Made by a program: the position numbers and the translations under genes. A DNA stretch of 44,920 nt from Phycisphaerae bacterium (GTDB lineage: Bacteria > Planctomycetota > Phycisphaerae > Phycisphaerales > Phycisphaeraceae). Under the pieces are notes generated by a model. That model did not search any database, was not told where the DNA came from, and worked only from the letters and a program-made list of their open reading frames with translations. Of this stretch, positions 16,435 to 24,896 are shown piece by piece (positions within the stretch are counted from its first letter, which is position 1; every line of letters begins with the position of its first letter). Where the stretch lies: the NCBI GenBank assembly GCA_030426385.1, contig JAUHYI010000034.1, forward strand, positions 1 to 44,920. Direction: 5' to 3'.

Positions 16435-17097
16435 ATGGCCGCCACTGCCCCCTCAACCGCCCACGATACCCCGACAATCGAAGCCCAAATTCGTACGAAG
16501 CTGGGGACCAACGAATGTCGTCGTCTGCGTAAAGCGGGCAAACTGCCTGCGGTGGTCTATGGCCACCAACAGGACCCGGTCCACATCAGCTTTGATGCCA
16601 AGACCATCAACGACCTGTTGCACAGCCATGTCCGCGTGCTGGACGTTCGCACCGATGACGGTAAGAGCGAACACTGCCTGGTCAAAGAATTGCAGTGGAA
16701 CCACCTGGGCAACAAAATCGTTCACCTGGACATGACCCGTATCGACATCAACGAACGCGTGACCGTGGAAGTTGAACTGACATTCGTCGGTGATGCGGTC
16801 GGCCTGAAAACGGCTGGTGCGTTTATGGAACACCCTGCGACGTCCCTGGAAATCGAATGTCTGGCCAGCCAGATTCCCGATGCCATCAAGGTCGATGTCA
16901 GTGGCATGAATGTCGACGAAGCCATCTCAGCGGCTGAGGTCACATTGCCAGAAGGCATGACACTGGTCTCCGACGGTGAACTGGTCGTCGCATCGATCGC
17001 GATCGCTGTCGCTGAACCCGAGCCAGAAGAAGAAGGCGATGGCAGCGAGCCAGAAGTCATCGGCGGCAAGAAAGACGAAGACGGCGCCTCCGAGTAA
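16435..17097 (+). CDS. rplY: 50S ribosomal protein L25/Ctc (TL5 type)
   Basis: The protein has 220 residues, the long Ctc/TL5 form. The N-terminal 5S-rRNA-binding domain includes RTKLGTNECRRLRKAGKLPA and VVYGHQQDPVHISFD. The C-terminal beta domain (from about residue 98) includes DMTRIDINERVTVEVELTFV and VDVSGMNVDEAISAAEVTLP. An acidic tail (EPEPEEEGDGSEPEV) ends the protein. It binds 5S rRNA in the large subunit and is linked to stress in Ctc-type members. GGAG seven bases upstream of ATG 16435 supports the start. It is followed by a strong terminator, so pth probably has its own promoter. Confidence 0.93.
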   Translation: MAATAPSTAHDTPTIEAQIRTKLGTNECRRLRKAGKLPAVVYGHQQDPVHISFDAKTINDLLHSHVRVLDVRTDDGKSEHCLVKELQWNHLGNKIVHLDMTRIDINERVTVEVELTFVGDAVGLKTAGAFMEHPATSLEIECLASQIPDAIKVDVSGMNVDEAISAAEVTLPEGMTLVSDGELVVASIAIAVAEPEPEEEGDGSEPEVIGGKKDEDGASE

Positions 17098-17201
17098 TCC
17101 AACCCCCCTCTCGCGTTTCCCCTGTGATGGACTCACCTTCATGGGGACAAGTAAACGCGGAGAGCTACGGACACCTGCTCGAACCGACACGAACAAACTC
17201 A

Positions 17202-17230
17202 AACCCCGACAACCGCGTCGGGGTTTTTTA
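17202..17230 (+). terminator. Intrinsic terminator after rplY
   Basis: CCCCGAC pairs with GTCGGGG around a six-base loop, followed by a run of six T. It lies about 105 bases after the rplY stop. Confidence 0.85.
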
Positions 17231-17360
17231 ATTCCACCATTTTTCCCACGATTCATAAATTGCTAGATTGCTAGATTGATCCAGCGCGTGGATGGTGTAC
17301 ATTGGCCGTCTGATTTCCCCCGATCCATGCGGGGCTATTCCCTGTGATGAAACGGATGCT

Positions 17361-17924
17361 ATGAAACTGATCGTCGGCCTTGGCAATCCCGGAAAAGAAT
17401 ACGCACAAACGCGACACAATGCCGGCTTCATGGCGATCGATCGGTTTGTGCAACGCCACAACATCCCAGGCCCCGCTCGCGCACGTTTTCATGCCGGGGT
17501 GCTTGAAGGCATGGTGAACAGCCAGAAAGTGTTGTGTATTCAACCGACCACGTTTATGAATCGCTCGGGTTTGTCGGTCATCGAGGCCATGGGGTTTTAC
17601 AAAATTGAAACGCCTGATTTGCTGGTGCTCGTAGATGATATCGCCCTGCCGTTGGGACGGATTCGCATGCGGGCCGAAGGCAGTGCGGGCGGACACAACG
17701 GCCTGAAAGATATCCAACGGGCCTTGGGAACCCAGCGCTACGCACGGCTGCGCATTGGCATCGATGCGCCCAATCGCATGCGACAAACGGATTACGTGTT
17801 GGGACGATTCAGTGCGGGCGAAATGGATGAACTGGACCCGGCATTAAACGCCACGTGCGATGCGATCGAAACATGGATGAGCGATGGCGTGGAAATGGCC
17901 ATGACGCGGCACAACGCGAGCTAA
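17361..17924 (+). CDS. pth: Peptidyl-tRNA hydrolase
   Basis: The protein has 187 residues starting at ATG 17361 (MKLIVGLGNPGKEYAQTRHN). The in-frame extension to 17292 adds non-homologous residues. Catalytic His20 sits in TRHNAGF. Further family motifs are PTTFMNRSGLSV, LVDDIALPLGRIRMR and GSAGGHNGLKDI. It recycles tRNA by hydrolysing peptidyl-tRNA released by stalled ribosomes. Its position after rplY is common in bacteria. Confidence 0.95.
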   Translation: MKLIVGLGNPGKEYAQTRHNAGFMAIDRFVQRHNIPGPARARFHAGVLEGMVNSQKVLCIQPTTFMNRSGLSVIEAMGFYKIETPDLLVLVDDIALPLGRIRMRAEGSAGGHNGLKDIQRALGTQRYARLRIGIDAPNRMRQTDYVLGRFSAGEMDELDPALNATCDAIETWMSDGVEMAMTRHNAS

Positions 17925-18005
17925 AACGATTGCGTGAATTTTTTGCGTGTGATTCCCCGCTAGCCGTGTCGTCATCGGGCGAAGCAAGCTTGCGGGCGAA
18001 ACTTT

Positions 18006-18050
18006 GCGGGCAATGTGGTCAATGCGGTCAATGCGGACAATGCGGACAAT
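18006..18050. repeat. Five-copy 9-bp tandem repeat (GCGGTCAAT/GCGGACAAT)
   Basis: Five units of 9 bp run without gaps and end three bases before the ptsN stop codon (on the opposite strand), in the short gap between the convergent pth and ptsN genes. A length change there could alter the ptsN 3' end or its mRNA stability. Confidence 0.75.
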
Positions 18051-18053
18051 GCG

Positions 18054-18524
18054 TCAGCGTGCGGTAGATGCTGCTTCGTATTCTTGAATGAATTTATAAA
18101 GCGCGGCCGAATCCTCGGCCAAACGAATGGCTTCACGGACTTTTTCATCGGTCAACATGCGACTGATGCTTGCCAGCGCTTGAATGTGCGGGCCGGTCTG
18201 ATCAATCGGACTGGCCAACAGGAAAATTAATTCGACCGGTTTGCCATCGATGGCCGCAAATGGAATCGGCTCGCTCGCACGGCCGATGGCCATGTGTAAT
18301 TGATCGACGCCCTGGCATTTGCCGTGTGGAATGGCAATGCCGTACCCGATGCCGGTGGTGCGGGTCAGTTCGCGTTGCCAGATGGCGTCACGCAACACAG
18401 CCCCATCGGCAATCCCCGTGTGCTCAACCAGCACCTGGGCCAATTCGAAAATAGCCGCCTGTTTCTCGGTGGATTCCAAGGGAACCTTTATACTTTCAGG
18501 CTTGACAATGTCGGTCAAACGCAT
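18054..18524 (-). CDS. ptsN: PTS EIIA domain protein (EIIA-Ntr/fructose type)
   Basis: The protein has 156 residues from ATG 18524 (MRLTDIVKPESIKV). Two other in-frame starts lie just upstream at 18533 and 18542. The fold matches PTS EIIA type 2: RDAIWQRELTRTTGIGYGIAIPHGKC with phospho-acceptor His67, then PVELIFLLASPIDQTGPHIQ. Such stand-alone proteins receive phosphate from HPr/NPr and regulate nitrogen, potassium or carbon pathways. No HPr, EI or permease gene is nearby, so a regulatory rather than transport role is inferred. The symbol is given by family, not proven orthology. It is convergent with pth. Confidence 0.85.
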   Translation of the reverse strand: MRLTDIVKPESIKVPLESTEKQAAIFELAQVLVEHTGIADGAVLRDAIWQRELTRTTGIGYGIAIPHGKCQGVDQLHMAIGRASEPIPFAAIDGKPVELIFLLASPIDQTGPHIQALASISRMLTDEKVREAIRLAEDSAALYKFIQEYEAASTAR

Positions 18525-18871
18525 GCATAAAACTCGTCGCAAGAGTAAAAAATCACATCAGTTTGTCGGCGGGCAACAGTGTAACCAATGGGCCTGGGGG
18601 AGGCAGTATGTGGAAAGCAGTTTAGGAGGGTGTCGTGGAAGGTTAACAGTAGGTAGGCGGTGTGAGGGCCGCTGGTCCGGATCACACAGTAAACTGGTGG
18701 CATCCAATTCCAACAACACCAATCGGCTAATAGCCTACAGGTCCCCTATCGGCCGGGCAAGTCACAGGTCATGAAACGTCGTGCTAATATTTATGCAGCC
18801 AACAATCGCCCCCCGTCTGAACTTGGGGCAACCTTGGCGGTAACCTCACAATCGGCTAAGTTGAATCGATC

Positions 18872-20716
18872 ATGACATCTGTTGCCCAACCACTGCTCGA
18901 AGCGCTGAAAACCACGTTTGGACACGATGGTTTTCGTCCCATGCAGCAGGAAATCATTCAGGCCTGCCTGGACAAAAACGACGTTCAGGTGATCATGCCT
19001 ACCGGTGGCGGAAAAAGCCTGTGCTATCAATTGCCCTCGCTGATGCATCAGGGCGTCACGCTGGTAGTCTCCCCCTTGATCGCATTGATGCAGGATCAGG
19101 TCACAGCCTTGCAAGCCAACGGCGTGCGGGCGACGTTTCTCAACTCAACATTATCGATGGACGAAATTGTCGAGCGCGAGGCGCGGGCGGCAGCGGGTGA
19201 TTACGACCTGTTGTACATGGCCCCCGAGCGACTGTTCGCTGCGGCCGGCCGACGGTTGATTGAAAAGCTGGATCTACAGTTGTTGGCGATTGACGAGGCG
19301 CACTGTATTTCTGAATGGGGACATGACTTTCGTCCGGAGTATCGACTGCTGGGCAGCTTGCGACAACAATTCGGTGGTCGATTTGCCGACGTGCCCATCA
19401 TTGCATTGACCGCCACCGCGACCCCGCGCGTGGCTGAGGATATTGTTCGCCAATTGCATTTGCGCGAGCCGAAAATTTTTCGCAGTGGATTCGAACGAAA
19501 GAATCTGTTCTACGAAATTCGTCCCAAGCAAAAAGCGTTCGATCAGATTCTGGATTACCTGTATACCAATCCAACCAGCGAAGGCATCATCTATTGCCAG
19601 AGTCGCGCCGGGTGCGAACGAATGGCAAGCAAGCTGGCCGCGCGAGGCATCGCGGCATTGCCTTACCACGCAGGGCTTGACCAGAAGGTGCGCTACGACA
19701 ATCAACATGCGTTTATGCATGGCGATACGCGTGTGGTGTGTGCGACGATCGCGTTTGGAATGGGCGTGGATAAGCCGGATGTGCGTTTTGTGATGCATGC
19801 GGATTTGCCGCGTCATTTGGAAGGTTACTACCAGGAGATCGGCCGCGCCGGTCGCGATGGTGAAGCAGCCGATTGCATCTTGTTTTTTTCGTCGGCCGAC
19901 CGTTATACCATCGAGCGGTTTATTGTCGAAAAGCCAAGCGAAGCCGAGCGTGAACATGCCTACGCACAGCTCGAACAGGTGATCGATTTCTGTCATACCA
20001 ACCAATGTCGAACCGTGCCATTGCTGGCCTATTTCGGCGAAGAACATCCGGGCGCGTGCGGCCATTGCGACAATTGCATCAATCCCCCGCAAAGCGAAGA
20101 TGTGACCCAAGACGCGCGGAAATTATTATCTGCCGTGGCCAGAACCGATCAACGCTACGGACTATCGCACGTCATCGATGTGTTGCGCGGTTCCATGGCT
20201 GAAAAAATTGTGTCAAGGCAACACAATATGCTCAGCGTTTGGGGCATCGGCAAAAGCAAACCCAAGGCCTACTGGAAAGCATTAGGCGATGCGTTGATCA
20301 AAGCTGGACAACTGGCCATGACCAGCGACGAATTTCGCACGGCCTATCTGACCGCCGAATCGGTTCCAGTGTTGCGTGGTGAAGTGCCGGTGGAAATGAC
20401 CAAGCCGCGAGCAATAGCGGGCCAGGTTAAAACCCATTCGCGTGGTAGCCAGGTGGATTCCGATGAATCGCAACTGCCGGTGGATCGCGACGTGTTCGAA
20501 GCATTGCGAGAATTGCGGCGTGAGCTGGCCCGACAACAGCAGGTTCCGCCGTATATTGTTTTTGGCGATGCCTCGCTGCGTGTGATGGCGCGGGACAAAC
20601 CCACGACATTAGACGAGTTTGCCCAGATCAAAGGAGTGGGCCGATCCAAACTGGATAAATATGGCCAGGTTTTTCTGGATGAAATTGCTAAAAGCCAAAC
20701 GGCGTTGCACGATTAA
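18872..20716 (+). CDS. recQ: ATP-dependent DNA helicase RecQ
   Basis: The protein has 614 residues, the normal length. Motif 0 is at GFRPMQQEII (20-29), Walker A at PTGGGKSLCYQ (43-53), DEAH at 141-144 followed by the RecQ aromatic-rich loop ISEWGHDFRPEY, and motif VI at EIGRAGRDGEAADC. The zinc-binding cysteines are in FCHTNQC and ACGHCDNC (about residues 374-398). A winged helix follows, then a C-terminal HRDC domain (about 535-605). RecQ unwinds DNA 3'-5' in recombination and fork repair. It is monocistronic; the gap upstream holds no gene. Confidence 0.96.
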   Translation: MTSVAQPLLEALKTTFGHDGFRPMQQEIIQACLDKNDVQVIMPTGGGKSLCYQLPSLMHQGVTLVVSPLIALMQDQVTALQANGVRATFLNSTLSMDEIVEREARAAAGDYDLLYMAPERLFAAAGRRLIEKLDLQLLAIDEAHCISEWGHDFRPEYRLLGSLRQQFGGRFADVPIIALTATATPRVAEDIVRQLHLREPKIFRSGFERKNLFYEIRPKQKAFDQILDYLYTNPTSEGIIYCQSRAGCERMASKLAARGIAALPYHAGLDQKVRYDNQHAFMHGDTRVVCATIAFGMGVDKPDVRFVMHADLPRHLEGYYQEIGRAGRDGEAADCILFFSSADRYTIERFIVEKPSEAEREHAYAQLEQVIDFCHTNQCRTVPLLAYFGEEHPGACGHCDNCINPPQSEDVTQDARKLLSAVARTDQRYGLSHVIDVLRGSMAEKIVSRQHNMLSVWGIGKSKPKAYWKALGDALIKAGQLAMTSDEFRTAYLTAESVPVLRGEVPVEMTKPRAIAGQVKTHSRGSQVDSDESQLPVDRDVFEALRELRRELARQQQVPPYIVFGDASLRVMARDKPTTLDEFAQIKGVGRSKLDKYGQVFLDEIAKSQTALHD

Positions 20717-20854
20717 AATTGTGCGTTAAATTTGTGAACACACTCAGGTAGTCATGCGTAAAGTATTCCAAACAGGGCGGGACACCCGATACAAGATTAC
20801 CCGTCTGGCCCACCTGACATGCAAACTCGTTTTGATGATTTGCCAATAGACATC

Positions 20855-21814
20855 ATGATTGAAACCAAGCAACTAACCAAACACTACGGCCCCGTCGTTG
20901 CGGTCAATGGCCTCGATTTGTCGATCCCTGACGGACAGATCGTGGGATTTCTAGGCCCCAACGGTGCGGGAAAAACCACCACGCTGCGCATGTTAACAGG
21001 ATACATCCCCCCCACCTCTGGCCAAGCCTGTGTGGCGGGTTTTGATGTCTTGAAACAATCGGAACAAGCCCGGCGCCAGATTGGTTATCTCCCGGAAAAC
21101 AATCCGGTCTATCCGGAAATGCGCGTTGATGAATATCTGGAGCATCGCGGCAAACTGTTATGCATGTCGCGAACCGCGCGCAAACAACGCAAGGATATCG
21201 TGACCGACCGCTGCGGCTTATCCAAAATTCGTCGGCGCGTGATTGGGCAACTGTCCAAAGGCAACCGCCAGCGTGTCGGTCTGGCGGCAGCGCTGTTACA
21301 TGAACCACAAGTCTTGATTCTGGATGAACCCACCGCGGGTCTGGATCCCAACCAGATCAGTGAAGTGCGACGACTCATCGGCGAGTTGCGTGAAAAACAT
21401 ACCGTGCTGGTGTCGAGTCATATTCTGCCTGAAATTGAAAAGATGGCTGACCGCGTGGTGATTATTGCCGGTGGTCATATTGCTGCCGATGACACGCCGA
21501 CAAACTTGCGTAAACGTCTGAGCGAACATGGGCGTTTGATCGTCGATGTGCGTGCCAACGGCGAAGCGTTACAGAAGGCCATGCTGGCGACGGTCGGTGT
21601 TAAGCATGTTGAAATTCACACGCAAGGCGAATGGTCTCAGGCCACGATTACGCCTGACAAACAAACTGATTCACCCGGCATGCACGATCCACGCGAAGCG
21701 CTGGGCCAGATGTTGTTGAAAAACAATTGGGCCGTCCGTGAAATGCGTTATGACACGCCGAGTCTGGAACAGTTTTTCATTGAGATCACGGCCAAACAGG
21801 ATCAGGCGGCCTAA
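20855..21814 (+). CDS. ABC transporter ATP-binding protein (GldA-like)
   Basis: The protein has 319 residues from ATG 20855 (MIETKQLTKHYGPVVAVNGL). The frame opens at 20819, but the family starts here. It has Walker A GPNGAGKTTTLRM, Q-loop YLPENNPVYPEM, a signature LSKGNRQRVGLAAALLH (variant of LSGGQ), Walker B VLILDEPTAGLD, and an H-loop SSHILPEIE. The C-terminal 100 residues form the DUF4162-like extension common in ABC-2 exporters. It should power the permease encoded next (195 bases downstream). Together with the GldG-like and DUF4340 genes it forms an operon. Confidence 0.92.
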   Translation: MIETKQLTKHYGPVVAVNGLDLSIPDGQIVGFLGPNGAGKTTTLRMLTGYIPPTSGQACVAGFDVLKQSEQARRQIGYLPENNPVYPEMRVDEYLEHRGKLLCMSRTARKQRKDIVTDRCGLSKIRRRVIGQLSKGNRQRVGLAAALLHEPQVLILDEPTAGLDPNQISEVRRLIGELREKHTVLVSSHILPEIEKMADRVVIIAGGHIAADDTPTNLRKRLSEHGRLIVDVRANGEALQKAMLATVGVKHVEIHTQGEWSQATITPDKQTDSPGMHDPREALGQMLLKNNWAVREMRYDTPSLEQFFIEITAKQDQAA

Positions 21815-22008
21815 TCACCACAGAACCAATCAGGCGATGATCCCTATTGGCTGGACCTGTTTTGATACAGGTACTTTGATACAGATTCAATCGCCCCTTG
21901 GCCAGATAACAAAAACGCCCCACGAAAAACGCCCCACAAAAAACGAAGCACGAACGACGAAGCCCCACGCACGACACACGAAGTCCGACACATTTTTTGA
22001 TTGACCCG

Positions 22009-22731
22009 ATGATGCATCAAACACTCACCATCGCGCGACGCGAAATCACCAGTTTATTTTTCAGTCCGATTGCCTATGTCGTCCTGGGGTTATTTGCCCT
22101 GGGTGTGACATGGATATTTTTTCTGGGATTTGTACCCGGTCAACAGGCCACGATGCGCAGCGTGTTCGGACTGGTCGCTCGTTTTATGATTTTCATTCTG
22201 CCAGCCGTGAGCATGCGATTGCTTGCCGATGAAACGCGCAGCGGCACCCTGGAAGTCCTGATGACTTCACCGATCAACGACGCTCAAGTCGTGGTGGGTA
22301 AATGGCTCGGTGCCATGGGATTTTTGTTGGTGTTGATCAGCCCGTTGATTGTGCTCATCGGCGTGATGGAAATTTATGCTGACCCTGATTACGGGCCCAT
22401 CATCACGGGGTTTGTCGGGTTGCTTCTGATTGGTGGTTTGTATCTGGCCATGGGCACTCTGGCATCGGCAGCCACACAAAACCAGATCATTGCATTTTTC
22501 ATCACGCTGTTCCTGATTGGAATGTTCACCATCGTCACGATGATTCTGGGTTCGATGAATCTGGCCAATGCCAATGTGCGTGAAGCCATTTTCTACTTGA
22601 ACGTGGAAACGCATTACGCCCAATTCAACCGCGGGTTGATCGATACTGCGGACGTGGTGTTTTTCCTCAGTGGGATCGTGTTGTTTCTTTTTCTGGCGGT
22701 GAAATTGTTGGAGAGTCGACGATGGCGATGA
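22009..22731 (+). CDS. ABC-2 type permease (GldF-like)
   Basis: The protein has 240 residues from ATG 22009 or 22012 (the frame reaches a TTG at 21997). Six membrane segments are visible, beginning PIAYVVLGLFALGVTWIFFL. The conserved family region is SMRLLADETRSGTLEVLMTSPINDAQVVVGKW, here 61 to 92 residues in. It is the membrane partner of the ATPase. It ends by overlapping the next gene by 10 bases, which strongly suggests translational coupling. The substrate is unknown. GldF homologues serve gliding motility in Bacteroidetes but are widespread in non-gliders. Confidence 0.9.
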   Translation: MMHQTLTIARREITSLFFSPIAYVVLGLFALGVTWIFFLGFVPGQQATMRSVFGLVARFMIFILPAVSMRLLADETRSGTLEVLMTSPINDAQVVVGKWLGAMGFLLVLISPLIVLIGVMEIYADPDYGPIITGFVGLLLIGGLYLAMGTLASAATQNQIIAFFITLFLIGMFTIVTMILGSMNLANANVREAIFYLNVETHYAQFNRGLIDTADVVFFLSGIVLFLFLAVKLLESRRWR

Positions 22732-24800
22732 ATAGCCGTAATACCCAAACATCACGTTGGGCCACGTATGGCCTGAACGTCACAGTCGCCGCCGTTATTG
22801 CCATCGCGGTGGTGGTGGTGGTGAACATGATGGCCTTTCGTTTTTACAAGCGTGTCGATCTGACTGCCACGCGTCAATACAGTCTGTCGAAACAGACGCA
22901 ATTAGTGCTCGATGAATTGCAGGAAGATTACCGCGTGGTCACGCTGTTGCGACAGAGTGATCCGTATCTGCAACGCGTGCACGATCTGGTCGAAGATTAC
23001 GCACGTGCCAGTGGCCGTTTAGCGATCGAGCACATCGAATCAGATCGTGAGTTAACGCGACTGGATAATTTCTATGCCAGCCTGACGAAAATCTATGCCA
23101 ACGATTTAGAGCCATTGCAAGCGGCGATCGCTAACGGCCGTGAAGCGCTGGATACTTTTCGCACCAACACCACGCGTCAAACGGAAGTGGTTGGTCAATT
23201 GCTGGAAAACAATCCGCCCAGCGATGAACAACTCCATGAATTTCTGCGGCAGATCGGATCGGTGTTAGCTCGCATCAAATCCAACATCGATGAATTTGAT
23301 GCACAGATCACGAGCAATCTGGATGGATCACTGCCGGACTATGCCGGTGCCAGTGCCCTGGTCGGCGAACAACTGCGTCAATACGATCAACGCGTGCTGG
23401 CGCCTGCGGTGCAACAGCTTGAACAATCGCTGAAAACGGCCACGCTATCCAGTGAAACCCAAACGGGTCTCGAAAATATTCTCGGCTCGCTACGGGAATC
23501 TCGCAGTAATCTGCGCACGGCCTCTCGTGCGATTGATGATGCACCTGCGGCAGAATCTTACGCAACGGTGATGCGACAATTGGCGACCAACCCCAACTGC
23601 GTGGTCATCATTAGTTCAGATGGCGTTGAAGTGTTGGGCACGAACCAATTGTTTCGAGCCACGCCATCGGGCCCGAATGTGCCTGATGACGTTGAACAAG
23701 TCGAGCCGGTCTTTCTGGGCGAGGAAATGCTGACCGGCACCTTGATCAAGATGTCGTTGGAACACCCGCCTCTGGTGGTGTTTGTCACTGCATCGCGCAG
23801 GCCGACTTTGGGCCGTGATGGTTTGTACAACGAACTGGCACGTCGCATGGGTCAAATTGGTTTTCAGGTTGAATCATGGAGTCCCCTGGGCACGATGGGT
23901 CCCATGGGACAACCAATCCCAGCCGGGCCGTTGCCCCAGGCCAGTGAAGGGCAAAAACTGGTGTGGGTGATTGCTCCGGTTGAACCGCCCAATCAGCGAG
24001 ACCCCATGTCTGTGCAGGGCTATCAACAAGTCCAACAGATGGTGCAGGAAAGAATGAATGCGGGCGATGCCATGCTTATCAGTTTGATGGCTTCGCCGGG
24101 TAATGTGTTTGGCAAGGTTGATCCGATCATGCAAACGCTGGAAACCTATGGCGTATCGGTTGCGCTTGAAACCGTGATGATGCACGAGATTCAAGATCGC
24201 AGTCGGCAGTCATTGGCCAGCACGCAATACATGGTCACGCAATGGCCCGAAGAATCGCCAATCACCGGCGCGTTGCAGGGACTTTCAGGTTTCATCACGT
24301 TCGGCAGTCCGATTACTTTGCGTCCCATTGAAGGCCGTGATGACATTAAATACCATCGCCTGGTCGAACTAAACGATCCCAACATGTGGGCAGAGTCAGA
24401 AATGAAAGGCTTCCCCCACATCAAACCCAACGAAGAAACCCGAACCAACAACAGCCTGGTCGGCGTCGCAGTAGAAACGAAAGACAACCGTCTCATCGTG
24501 GTTGCGGACCCAGTCTGGGCCACTGACGACGCACTGCGTATTGGTCAGCTAGGTCCCAACACAGCCGACATCACCGGCGCGGTGTTCCCTGCGAACGCGG
24601 AGTTGTTTGTCAACAGCGTGTACTGGCTCAGCGGTTTGGATCAACTGATCGGAGCCAGTGCTCGATCACAGGACCTGCGACGGGTTTCAGCGATTCCCAA
24701 GGGCACGCTATCGACCTTGCGCTGGTCATTCACGTTTGGGTTGCCTGCATTGATCGTGGCCTCAGGGATACTGGTGTACTTCGTGCGACAACGGGCATAA
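22722..24800 (+). CDS. GldG-like ABC-associated membrane protein
   Basis: The protein has 692 residues. It starts at ATG 22722 within the end of the permease gene, with GGAGAG just upstream. One membrane helix near residues 15-38 (VTAAVIAIAVVVVVNMMAF) is followed by the conserved 'RVDLTATRQYSLS' entry to a large periplasmic region with coiled-coil segments (about 100-270). A second membrane helix lies at the C-terminus (FGLPALIVASGILVYFVRQ). This is the architecture of the GldG/PF09822 'ABC-type uncharacterised transport' family. It likely acts as the external subunit of the transporter with the two genes before it. Confidence 0.88.
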   Translation: MAMNSRNTQTSRWATYGLNVTVAAVIAIAVVVVVNMMAFRFYKRVDLTATRQYSLSKQTQLVLDELQEDYRVVTLLRQSDPYLQRVHDLVEDYARASGRLAIEHIESDRELTRLDNFYASLTKIYANDLEPLQAAIANGREALDTFRTNTTRQTEVVGQLLENNPPSDEQLHEFLRQIGSVLARIKSNIDEFDAQITSNLDGSLPDYAGASALVGEQLRQYDQRVLAPAVQQLEQSLKTATLSSETQTGLENILGSLRESRSNLRTASRAIDDAPAAESYATVMRQLATNPNCVVIISSDGVEVLGTNQLFRATPSGPNVPDDVEQVEPVFLGEEMLTGTLIKMSLEHPPLVVFVTASRRPTLGRDGLYNELARRMGQIGFQVESWSPLGTMGPMGQPIPAGPLPQASEGQKLVWVIAPVEPPNQRDPMSVQGYQQVQQMVQERMNAGDAMLISLMASPGNVFGKVDPIMQTLETYGVSVALETVMMHEIQDRSRQSLASTQYMVTQWPEESPITGALQGLSGFITFGSPITLRPIEGRDDIKYHRLVELNDPNMWAESEMKGFPHIKPNEETRTNNSLVGVAVETKDNRLIVVADPVWATDDALRIGQLGPNTADITGAVFPANAELFVNSVYWLSGLDQLIGASARSQDLRRVSAIPKGTLSTLRWSFTFGLPALIVASGILVYFVRQRA

Positions 24801-24896
24801 CCAATGGCTTGGCATTGAAACGACGCGCCCGTGATAAGGCCGAAATTAATCGGGGAATTAGCCTAAAAAAGAGCGGGGGATGGTTGGAAACTTGAT

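Noticed and set aside
18006..18050. Short regular repeats as a CRISPR array
   Set aside because: Units are 9 bp with no spacers and no cas genes are nearby; this is a simple tandem repeat.
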